A stretch of DNA of 5,225 bases from Candidatus Bathyarchaeota archaeon (GCA_030602965.1 JAUVYS010000104.1:1-5225), one strand, 5' to 3'; counted from the stretch's first letter, positions 1-4,546 are shown. A program made the numbers and translations. The notes: a model not told the origin generated them from the sequence alone.

Positions 1-73
1 CCCCCACAGAACAATCCTCAGCGTACATCTTGATCAGGAGACTCTTCTCATGTTCTGCCCACCTCTTACCCAC
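1..73 (-). CDS. Putative Myb/HTH-like DNA-binding protein, N-terminus only
   Basis: Reading leftward from a GTG at 73-71, 24 codons stay open to the window edge: MGKRWAEHEKSLLIKMYAED followed by C-S-V-G. A Trp followed by charged residues (W-A-E-H-E), then a hydrophobic L-L-I-K-M-Y helix, resembles the first helix of Myb/SANT-like or resolvase-type helix-turn-helix domains. In those, W-x-x-E-E-x-x-L-L-x-x-L-Y is followed by an E-I-A-x-x-L-G-R-S recognition helix; the second half would lie outside the window. A stop codon is in frame five codons upstream of the GTG. GGGTGAT just before the start fits the archaeal Shine-Dalgarno consensus, with a rather short spacer. All confident neighbours up to the thiamine transporter gene are on the same strand. 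The assignment rests on very few residues; it could equally be another HTH family or a chance reading frame. Confidence 0.45.
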   Translation of the reverse strand, partial: MGKRWAEHEKSLLIKMYAEDCSVG

Positions 74-178
74 AATATCACCCTAAGACTCCGAAGACTT
101 CCAAGACGATCTTGCCCAGCGAGGTGGCTAGAAGCACCTACAAGACGATAACAATCCAGATGGGACATAAAAAACAAT

Positions 179-196
179 AAAAGTGGTATAAATTCT
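179..196 (+). repeat. Left arm of an 18-bp inverted repeat
   Basis: The 18 bases AAAAGTGGTATAAATTCT are exactly reverse-complementary to 1126-1143. Allowing one inserted base, the similarity continues a few bases outward (AAT / ATT). On the minus strand it reads AGAATTTATACC, which contains a TATA-like TTTATA, so it may also be the promoter of the minus-strand gene at the left edge. It could alternatively be a terminal inverted repeat of a roughly 965-bp element. No convincing target-site duplication is visible. Confidence 0.6.
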
Positions 197-311
197 GTTC
201 CAGCGCAGTGTTACACTGAGGCATCCCTTTGTACACGCGCTTTAATTAGTAGATTCCACAGGCACACACAGCCACATACCTTTTGGGAGTGAAGGGAATT
301 TGTCAATTAAG

Positions 312-461
312 CTACTGTTGGTTTCTTAGCTTCGCGTATGTCAACGGATATTGTTCTATGATTTTGATGGCTTTCTGCACTTCTCTAGCGACTTTCTTCT
401 GGTTCAATGTTAAACCTCTGTTCAATATAAAACTAATTCTATTCAAAGTAAAACGATACAT
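312..461 (-). CDS. Doubtful 49-codon ORF, unknown function
   Basis: An ATG at 461-459 opens 49 codons ending in TAG at 314-312. I do not recognise a family. The C-terminal half (LTLNQKKVAREVQKAIKIIE, then Q-Y-P-L-T-Y-A-K-L) looks like a charged amphipathic helix, which is more protein-like than the antisense reading of the same bases. There is no good Shine-Dalgarno, only a weak GGATGA about 8 bases upstream. In the same frame further upstream, an ATG (M-V-C-Q-I-D-L-Y-G) runs into a TGA just before this start, so this could be the tail of a degraded gene. It lies on the same strand as its neighbours. It may not be a gene. Confidence 0.22.
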   Translation of the reverse strand: MYRFTLNRISFILNRGLTLNQKKVAREVQKAIKIIEQYPLTYAKLRNQQ

Positions 462-577
462 TACTCTTCATCCATATAAATCTATTTGACACACCATGGT
501 AAAGCACGTATTATCGATCGATCGCACGATTAAACATGATGATCGATGGCTTCTAGTCATGGCCTGTCTCTGATTGG

Positions 578-595
578 GCTGAGGAAAACCTCAGC
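578..595 (+). other. Perfect 7-bp hairpin with AAAA loop
   Basis: GCTGAGG and CCTCAGC flank an AAAA loop. On the plus strand a run of six T's follows nine bases later (605-610), so it could serve as a weak terminator in that direction. No gene on that strand ends here, and a stem of this size is expected about once by chance in a window of this length. No function is assigned. Confidence 0.3.
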
Positions 596-670
596 ATGTC
601 TACGTTTTTTCTAAGATTCCAGAATCACACGTAGTGCGCGCGAATAATTTTTAATTTCCAAGCTTCACCA

Positions 671-904
671 TCACTCTTCCGCTGGTATGGATTTAAGCGC
701 TTCTACACTTCTTTTATAAGCTTCCATAATGTCATGCGGTTCATCTAAAACTATGCTAGTGAAGACTCCACAGAGTAAACACCTACCATCATACTGGATA
801 CCTATAGTATGTGGTGCAGTAGTAATTACACGCCGTCTACCACCACACAGCGGACATTTGAAAATTGGCTTATTGTATTTAATTAAATAGTCAAACTGAG
901 GCAC
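671..904 (-). CDS. Small zinc-ribbon protein, 77 aa, function unknown
   Basis: This is a 77-residue soluble protein with two CxxC knuckles: C17-P-L-C20-G-G and C42-L-L-C45-G, spaced 21 residues apart. That layout is the signature of a zinc ribbon binding one Zn ion. The knuckles are embedded in a predicted beta-rich core (residues 12-54), followed by a charged helical tail (E-A-Y-K-R-S-V-E-A-L, about 61-70). Zinc ribbons of this size occur in many archaeal nucleic-acid-binding or protein-protein adaptor proteins, and nothing here pins down the role. The GTG start at 904 is favoured because a strong GAGGAGGG lies 8 bases upstream and a good TATA box a further ~40 bases up. It ends in TGA. It appears to be a single-gene transcript: trm5 upstream is 294 bases away with structured DNA between. 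I am confident that it is a gene but not of its function. Confidence 0.82.
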   Translation of the reverse strand: MPQFDYLIKYNKPIFKCPLCGGRRRVITTAPHTIGIQYDGRCLLCGVFTSIVLDEPHDIMEAYKRSVEALKSIPAEE

Positions 905-912
905 CCTTCTAA

Positions 913-920
913 CCCTCCTC
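913..920 (-). promoter_or_regulatory. Strong Shine-Dalgarno for the zinc-ribbon gene
   Basis: On the minus strand this reads GAGGAGGG and lies 8 bases before the GTG at 904. It decides the start, since no other initiation codon downstream has a comparable site. Confidence 0.75.
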
Positions 921-960
921 TTCTTCCTCTCAAAACTAATGTCATCTTATCATACTTGTT

Positions 961-970
961 TATTTAAAAA
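961..970 (-). promoter_or_regulatory. Archaeal TATA box for the zinc-ribbon gene
   Basis: The minus strand reads GAAATTTTTAAATA, a good BRE/TATA match (TTTTTAAATA). Transcription would be expected about 25 bases downstream, near 935-940, giving a leader of some 30-35 bases that contains the Shine-Dalgarno. The identical decamer occurs in front of the RibU-like gene (4502-4511). Confidence 0.5.
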
Positions 971-1073
971 TTTCTAGAAACATATGATAACCTACGGGCT
1001 ACCATATCTTAAATAACAATCTATGATTGTGGGTGCTCAAAACTATAAGAAAGCTAATAAAAAAGGGATTTTA

Positions 1074-1136
1074 GTATAAATTCACGCTTGAGCGATGGTA
1101 GTCGGGGGTAACCACTCAATAATGTAGAATTTATAC
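1074..1136. other. 63-nt nested palindromic element, possible structured RNA
   Basis: GTATAAATTC (1074-1083) is perfectly complementary to GAATTTATAC (1127-1136). Inside it, TTGAG (1088-1092) pairs with CTCAA (1115-1119), and TGGT (1096-1099) pairs with ACCA (1111-1114), leaving an 11-base G-rich loop. That gives 19 base pairs in 63 bases, with small internal loops. The outer arm is shared with the 18-bp inverted repeat, and the interior is more GC-rich than its surroundings. It could be a structured RNA or the folded end of a mobile element. It could also be two facing TATA-like boxes. It lies between trm5 and the zinc-ribbon gene and encodes no protein. Confidence 0.45.
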
Positions 1137-1143
1137 CACTTTT
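1126..1143 (-). repeat. Right arm of an 18-bp inverted repeat
   Basis: This is the exact reverse complement of 179-196. Its inner 10 bases also form the right arm of the 63-nt palindrome. The two arms face outward around the zinc-ribbon gene and about 950 bases of sequence. Confidence 0.6.
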
Positions 1144-1177
1144 TATTTACGTATGCTAATAGAACCTTTCTTCTGCA

Positions 1178-1203
1178 CCTGATCTAACTGTTAGGAGGTC
1201 AGG
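1178..1203. other. Stem-loop over the trm5 stop codon
   Basis: CCTGAT (1178-1183) pairs with GTCAGG (1198-1203, one wobble), and CTA pairs with TAG inside, with a three-base bulge. The TGA stop of trm5 (1201-1199 on the minus strand) lies within the stem. In the plus direction a T-rich run follows (GTTTTATTTT); in the minus direction none does. It may mark the 3' end of trm5 or be fortuitous. Confidence 0.3.
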
Positions 1204-2050
1204 GTTTTATTTTGATATCTAAAACGGTTTGATACCATCTGGGACCAATTGATCGTACAATTCTTGAAAACGTGATTTCATTGAGGATTCTTAATTCTTT
1301 AAGTCGAGATGTCACTTTGTCCATGGTTTTTTGAATGGGGGATTCTATTTTATTGGCATTCATGAAATCATAATAGTGAATAGTACCTCCTGTAAGTCTC
1401 AGAGCTTTAAACGCCACGTCTAGATATTCGTATGCTTTTTCTGGAAGAGGCATTAGAACCCGGTCTGCAACATTTGTTAATTCATTGTCGATTATGCTTC
1501 TTGCGTCACCCAACATCGCCTCCACTTTATCTTCGACTCTATTCAACCAAATGTTCTTATTCAATAAGGCTATGGCTTCAGGGTTCACATCGATTGAGTG
1601 GACTTTCTTTACTTCACTATGTTTTGCTTGAATTATGCTGAAGGTTCCCACGCCTGCGAACATATTAACTACAATCTCTCCAGGTTTGACTAATTTTGCG
1701 ATTCTCATTCTCTCATATGAAAGACGTGGAGAAAAGTAAACTTTAGATAAATCAACCTGAAAAGCACAACTAAACTCTCGGTGAACTGTTACTGTTTTTT
1801 CTTCTCCTAGGACATGTTCCAACTTTCTAAGTCTGAAAGTTCCATCAATAGGTGTTATTTGACAAAGCACCGTCTTTATGTGATTATTCACTTCCATGAT
1901 TGCTTTTGCTATAATTAAGCGTCTATGACGTAAAACTTCAGGAACCCTCATTAATGCAATGTCGCCTACGATGTCAAACGATTTTGGAACCAAATCAAGT
2001 TCTTCACGATCCAGTTTTTGCGACAGTAAATTAATGACCTGTTTCCTCAA
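1199..2050 (-). CDS. trm5: tRNA (guanine(37)-N1)-methyltransferase Trm5
   Basis: This enzyme transfers a methyl group from S-adenosylmethionine to N1 of G37 next to the anticodon, which prevents frameshifting and, in many archaea, starts wyosine synthesis. At 283 residues it shows the family layout. The D2 region (residues ~21-110) includes S-F-D-I-V-G-D-I-A and the S-P-R-L-S-Y-E-R catalytic-arginine segment (107-114). The Rossmann methyltransferase fold follows, with motif I N-M-F-A-G-V-G-T-F (129-137), the ribose-binding acid in S-I-D-V-N-P (152-157) and M-P-L-P-E-K (200-205) at the target-base motif. Family members usually have Asn at this last motif (N-L-P or N-P-P). The protein begins almost at D2, so the small N-terminal D1 domain of full-length Trm5b (~330 aa) is missing or very short. 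A TGA lies in frame six codons upstream of the TTG start, so the gene cannot extend. No clear Shine-Dalgarno is seen. The stop codon is TGA. Confidence 0.9.
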   Translation of the reverse strand: MRKQVINLLSQKLDREELDLVPKSFDIVGDIALMRVPEVLRHRRLIIAKAIMEVNNHIKTVLCQITPIDGTFRLRKLEHVLGEEKTVTVHREFSCAFQVDLSKVYFSPRLSYERMRIAKLVKPGEIVVNMFAGVGTFSIIQAKHSEVKKVHSIDVNPEAIALLNKNIWLNRVEDKVEAMLGDARSIIDNELTNVADRVLMPLPEKAYEYLDVAFKALRLTGGTIHYYDFMNANKIESPIQKTMDKVTSRLKELRILNEITFSRIVRSIGPRWYQTVLDIKIKP

Positions 2051-2128
2051 CGCGACACAAGCACTTCATTTAGAATACTAGTATTTTCATTAATTTCTAT
2101 TAGATTAGTAATAAAAATAATTGATTGT

Positions 2129-2135
2129 AAAAAAA
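2129..2135 (-). terminator. Oligo-T tract after thiT
   Basis: Thirteen bases beyond the thiT stop, the minus strand carries seven consecutive T's. Archaeal termination is typically driven by such oligo-T tracts without an obligatory hairpin. It would separate the thiT transcript from trm5, which starts 78 bases further on. Confidence 0.4.
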
Positions 2136-2148
2136 TAGTCTGGGGCTT

Positions 2149-2664
2149 TTACATGTATATGTTGATGAGTTTCCGCTTGATAAGTAGCTGAATCACAATG
2201 GTACTGATCACAAACTCAAAAATCAAATAGGTTCCATTGTATAAGGCTGAAGCAATAGCACCCTCAAGAGAGATTCCTGTGAAGAAAATTATCCCTGATA
2301 AGAAGGAACAAATGAATCTTCCTAAAATTCCGACGCTAACACCGATAAGCGGATGTTTCTTAAAAAGTCCAGTTAAACCCAACGCAGCATAAGCCAGAGG
2401 ATAATCAAGAATACCTTGCACTGGATTCATTACATAACCGCCTAGTGACATGTGCACTAAACCGTAGATGAACCCTGCAATAGTTCCATACTTGAATCCA
2501 CGTCTTAGGATGAACCAAAGTAACGGTACTAAGCCAGCTATGGTTATTGAACCACCCTGTGGAAGACGATAAATTGGTGGAAGAACATCTTTCAAAATAA
2601 TACTTAATGAAACAATAACAGATAGTTCAGCTAATATTTTTGTTGGAAACTTGGTTTGGTTCAA
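2149..2664 (-). CDS. thiT: ThiT-like thiamine ECF transporter S component
   Basis: This membrane protein captures thiamine for an energy-coupling-factor transporter; the shared EcfA ATPases and EcfT are not in the window. From the TTG at 2664 it has 171 residues, the usual ThiT size, with about six hydrophobic helices. Recognisable ThiT motifs are R-L-P-Q-G-G-S-I-T-I-A (33-43), the aromatic binding segment G-G-Y-V-M-N-P-V-Q-G-I-L-D-Y-P-L-A (76-92), G-R-F-I-C-S-F-L-S-G (115-124) and L-Y-N-G-T-Y-L-I (141-148). In the third motif many ThiT proteins carry His where Ser120 stands here. A longer reading frame begins at a TTG at 2703, but its first 13 codons (E-P-D-P-D-N-A-G-G-G) are simply the TPP-aptamer sequence. 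The TTG at 2664 has GGAGGG six bases upstream and is the better start. Regulation by the upstream TPP riboswitch independently supports thiamine as the substrate. Confidence 0.9.
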   Translation of the reverse strand: MNQTKFPTKILAELSVIVSLSIILKDVLPPIYRLPQGGSITIAGLVPLLWFILRRGFKYGTIAGFIYGLVHMSLGGYVMNPVQGILDYPLAYAALGLTGLFKKHPLIGVSVGILGRFICSFLSGIIFFTGISLEGAIASALYNGTYLIFEFVISTIVIQLLIKRKLINIYM

Positions 2665-2676
2665 CTTATTCCCTCC
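2662..2676 (-). promoter_or_regulatory. thiT ribosome site and TTG start, within riboswitch 3' end
   Basis: The minus strand reads GGAGGG-AATAAG-TTG. The GGAGGG is both a full Shine-Dalgarno and the conserved (A)GGGA end of the TPP aptamer. Ligand-bound folding should therefore make it less accessible, which implies control of translation initiation (inference). Confidence 0.7.
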
Positions 2677-2760
2677 GCCAGCATTATCTGGATCAGGTTC
2701 CAAGGGTCAACAGCAACACAACTGTCCTCTCAGCTGGGTTCACCCAGCTCCCCTCAAACG
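2667..2760 (-). promoter_or_regulatory. TPP riboswitch (THI element)
   Basis: The minus strand carries all hallmark blocks of the thiamine-pyrophosphate aptamer in order. These are GGGG (about 2754-2751); a P3 stem GCTGGG-TGAA-CCCAGC running into CTGAGAG; an optional ACAG...CTGT stem; ACCC (pairing back to GGGG); ACCTGATC; the P5 stem CCAG-ATAATG-CTGG; and CGGAGGGAA. The pyrimidine-sensing CTGAGA and the pyrophosphate-sensing ACCTGATC/ATAATG blocks are intact. It sits directly before thiT, one of the standard THI-controlled genes. TPP binding should lower thiT expression. I see no T-tract terminator between aptamer and start codon, and the ribosome site overlaps the aptamer, so translational control is the likeliest mode. 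The base pairs of P1 are not obvious; GTTTG (about 2761-2757) could pair with CAAAC just inside the coding region. Confidence 0.95.
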
Positions 2761-2789
2761 ATCTCAACTATAACTAATTCTAATGACGG

Positions 2790-2806
2790 ATTTTAAATGG
2801 TTTTCG
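2790..2806 (-). promoter_or_regulatory. Archaeal promoter for the riboswitch-thiT transcript
   Basis: The minus strand reads CGAAAACC (BRE-like) followed by ATTTAAAATC (TATA box). The expected start is about 25 bases downstream, near 2765-2770, just ahead of the aptamer. That spacing makes the transcript begin essentially with the riboswitch. Confidence 0.55.
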
Positions 2807-2873
2807 CTTACGGGCCAAATATTTTCAACCAGTTTTTTCTTACTTTTTTTGTGAACCTTCAATAATGACTTGC

Positions 2874-2881
2874 AATTATAT
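2874..2881 (+). promoter_or_regulatory. Possible TATA box for the methionine synthase homologue
   Basis: AATTATAT lies 40 bases before the TTG start at 2921, so transcription could begin some 15-20 bases upstream of the coding region. The upstream element is weak and no Shine-Dalgarno follows. Confidence 0.3.
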
Positions 2882-2920
2882 CACTGTTTAACGATCAAGA
2901 AACAGTTGTAGTTCTCATCT

Positions 2921-3890
2921 TTGTTGGTAACCCACATGTTTCTATCAAACGTAGGAAGTCTTCCTCACTTTGAAGGTGAGAAAGAGTATCCGTATTCTCA
3001 TATTGATAATTGGTTTAAAGTGCAGATTGAACTAGGATTCGATGTCATAGGGACAGGAGAGCCAGGGTGGCGAGAAAAATACTCTATGATTGAGAGGTTC
3101 ACTCGTGACCTTGGAGGTTTTGAAATTATCAGAATTTGAAACCAGTTCAAGACTCGATGCATGGGTAAGATAACTCCGCCTGAGAACATCGATGATGTTA
3201 AAGAAGTAATTGAGAACAAGTATCTGCGTAGGATTGCTGGAAAAAAAAGCTGTGTTGAAAGCTACAGTGACCGATCCGGTGAGCATAGTTTGTGGCTTGG
3301 ATAATTTCATGAAAATAGACAGTGAACTCACAAACATTCTTTGGGACGTCACAGATGCTTTAAAGCCAATTGTCAAAGCTTTGGATGAGGTTGTTGACAT
3401 TGTTCAATTTGACTGTCCAATTCACTCTTATAATCCAACGAGAGATCTGTGGCAGTATGTTGATGAACTTGTAAATCTTGTGAAAGGGCGTAGATGGCTA
3501 CACATGTGTGGACCTTTGAAACGGATCTTCACGCACTTGGTTTCTAAAGGCAAATATAAGGTGGACGTTTTCCACTGCCACCTGTTTGGAAAGGAAGAAG
3601 AAGAAAACTTCAAAACTATTGAAGATAATCTCCAAGAATTCATAAAGTCGGGAAAAAAGATTGGAGCAGGTGTCGTTAACACTGCGATTCAAGACGTACC
3701 TCAGCAGGTTGATGGTGTGAAAACTATCGTCGAAAAGATGAAACCCTTGGAACGATTGGTGGGTCAAGACAAAATTGCAGCTTTGAGCCCAGGATGCGGA
3801 TTAACCTTGCTGCCAAAAACAACTCATCTCATCCTTGAAAGGGTTGCTGAAGCACACAAGAGAATTAGAGCCCAGCAGTGTTTGACTTAA
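2921..3890 (+). pseudogene. Broken MetE-core methionine synthase homologue
   Basis: The family (COG0620, C-terminal catalytic core of cobalamin-independent methionine synthase) makes methionine by methylating homocysteine at a zinc site. The N-terminal part (S-N-V-G-S-L-P-H-F, 2951-2977; G-E-P-G-W-R-E-K-Y) is in one frame and stops at TGA 3137-3139. The same frame resumes (N-Q-F-K-T-R-C-M-G-K-I-T-P-P-E-N) up to an eight-A run at 3241-3248. There the reading shifts: removing one A gives a continuous A-G-K-K-A-V-L-K-A-T-V-T-D-P. Repaired, the protein would be about 322 residues, full length for an archaeal core MetE. Zinc-ligand motifs are H-M-C-G (3501-3512) and P-G-C-G-L (3789-3803). The usual Glu ligand position appears as H-C-H-L-F-G, with His at 3579-3581. 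Start is TTG 2921, TTG 2924 or ATG 2936. Two independent lesions argue for a pseudogene, although the A-run shift alone could be a sequencing error. Confidence 0.8.
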
Positions 3891-3918
3891 ATTTCCTCAC
3901 AAGTATTGTTTAATAATT

Positions 3919-4470
3919 TTATTTAGGTATTAGAGAAGGAGCTCTCTTTGCGATTGCTTCGTAAATGAGGTAGCCTGCAGACATGCTTATGAAACCTTGG
4001 ATTAGGTTGAAAACTCCGATTAATGGACTTAACAGAAGGGCTTCGTTGAATGGTATTCCATAGAAGTTGGGGAGAACTATCAAATTTGTAATAAGCATGG
4101 TCGTTACTCGTAGTGTTACACCAAGGATTATTGAAATTAGCCTGTTGAGACTTGATTTTTTAGTCAATTTCAAGCTGAATGTCATCCCTAGGATAGTTGA
4201 GAACTCTGCCAGTGCCTTCATGGAGGAGCCGATAACATCGCCACTACGAAATAAGATGGCTAAGAAAGCCACGGCGGATGTTGTTGTTCCTGGTGCTAAG
4301 CCATAAAGCAGAAGACACAATACTATTGGGATTCCAGTGAAGTCAAATTTGAGAAAGGGAAGCCAGGGAAAGACAATTTTAAACCCAGAGAACTTTAAGG
4401 TGTAATCAAAAATAACGACTAGAGCCCCAAGAACTGCTGTGCCAGCCAAGGTCGTGGTGTGTGCTTTCAT
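3919..4470 (-). CDS. ribU: RibU-like riboflavin ECF transporter S component
   Basis: This is an integral membrane protein of 183 residues with about six hydrophobic helices (roughly 8-25, 47-61, 64-80, 88-102, 110-132, 145-172). The motif P-W-L-P-F-L-K-F-D-F-T-G-I-P-I (35-49) is the hallmark of RibU-type riboflavin S components (P-F-L-K-x-D-x-S-x-x-P), which bind riboflavin in the membrane and pass it to a shared EcfT/EcfA module. A related flavin or other vitamin specificity is possible. The ATG at 4470 is the first initiation codon after the promoter. The TATA box about 35 bases upstream implies a leader of only ~10 bases with no Shine-Dalgarno, so initiation may be leaderless-like. The gene is convergent with the methionine synthase homologue, with only 28 bases between the stops. 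Like thiT, it lacks any transporter ATPase neighbour in the window. Confidence 0.85.
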   Translation of the reverse strand: MKAHTTTLAGTAVLGALVVIFDYTLKFSGFKIVFPWLPFLKFDFTGIPIVLCLLLYGLAPGTTTSAVAFLAILFRSGDVIGSSMKALAEFSTILGMTFSLKLTKKSSLNRLISIILGVTLRVTTMLITNLIVLPNFYGIPFNEALLLSPLIGVFNLIQGFISMSAGYLIYEAIAKRAPSLIPK

Positions 4471-4501
4471 TTTTTCGTCTCATAGGTGTTCAAATCCTAC
4501 G

Positions 4502-4511
4502 TATTTAAAAA
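4502..4511 (-). promoter_or_regulatory. Archaeal TATA box for the RibU-like gene
   Basis: The minus strand reads TATTTTTAAATACG. The decamer TTTTTAAATA is identical to that before the zinc-ribbon gene. Spacing puts the transcript start near 4480, about ten bases before the ATG. Confidence 0.55.
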
Positions 4512-4546
4512 TACTTGAAAAAAACTTGTTAAATGACTGATTACTG

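Larger units (their letters stand above)
74..670. other. About 600 bases with no confident gene
   Basis: I find no convincing protein gene, tRNA or rRNA here on either strand. The plus-strand ORF at 283-489 has a low-complexity hydrophobic composition and no ribosome site, and I read it as noise. What can be seen is one arm of an 18-bp inverted repeat (179-196), a doubtful minus-strand 49-codon ORF (312-461), a run of overlapping GATC palindromes (about 513-524) and a perfect 7-bp hairpin (578-595). The stretch could be a regulatory/leader region for the gene at the left edge, or the remains of decayed genes. Confidence 0.5.

Noticed and set aside
206..218. CAGTGTTACACTG palindrome
   Set aside because: Six-base arms with a single central base; chance level, with no adjacent gene start to regulate.
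283..489. 68-residue plus-strand ORF
   Set aside because: No ribosome site, no recognisable motif, a hydrophobic composition typical of translated AT-rich DNA, and the opposite strand to the neighbouring genes.
536..582. C/D-box guide RNA: ATGATGA at 536-542 with CTGA at 579-582
   Set aside because: The end boxes match, but no acceptable D' and C' pair lies between them and there is no terminal stem. Such short motifs occur by chance.
905..1198. tRNA or rRNA fragment in the structured gap
   Set aside because: The GC-richer core at 1085-1119 cannot be folded into a cloverleaf and lacks a T-loop GTTC-R-A motif.
2074..2085. Perfect 12-bp palindrome AATACTAGTATT just upstream of trm5 as an operator
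   Set aside because: About one such palindrome is expected by chance in this window, and its position relative to the promoter is not diagnostic.
2160..2192. TTGATGA...CTGA resembling C and D boxes
   Set aside because: It lies inside the thiT coding region on the opposite strand and is too short for a guide RNA.
3137..3139. UGA as selenocysteine or reassigned codon in the methionine synthase homologue
   Set aside because: UGA ends the zinc-ribbon, trm5 and FrhB-family genes, no SECIS-like hairpin was apparent, and the residue is not at a catalytic Cys position. A second lesion nearby makes gene decay simpler.
3032..3767. Minus-strand ORFs of 73-122 residues across the methionine synthase homologue
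   Set aside because: They are antisense shadows of the plus-strand reading frame, without ribosome sites or family features.
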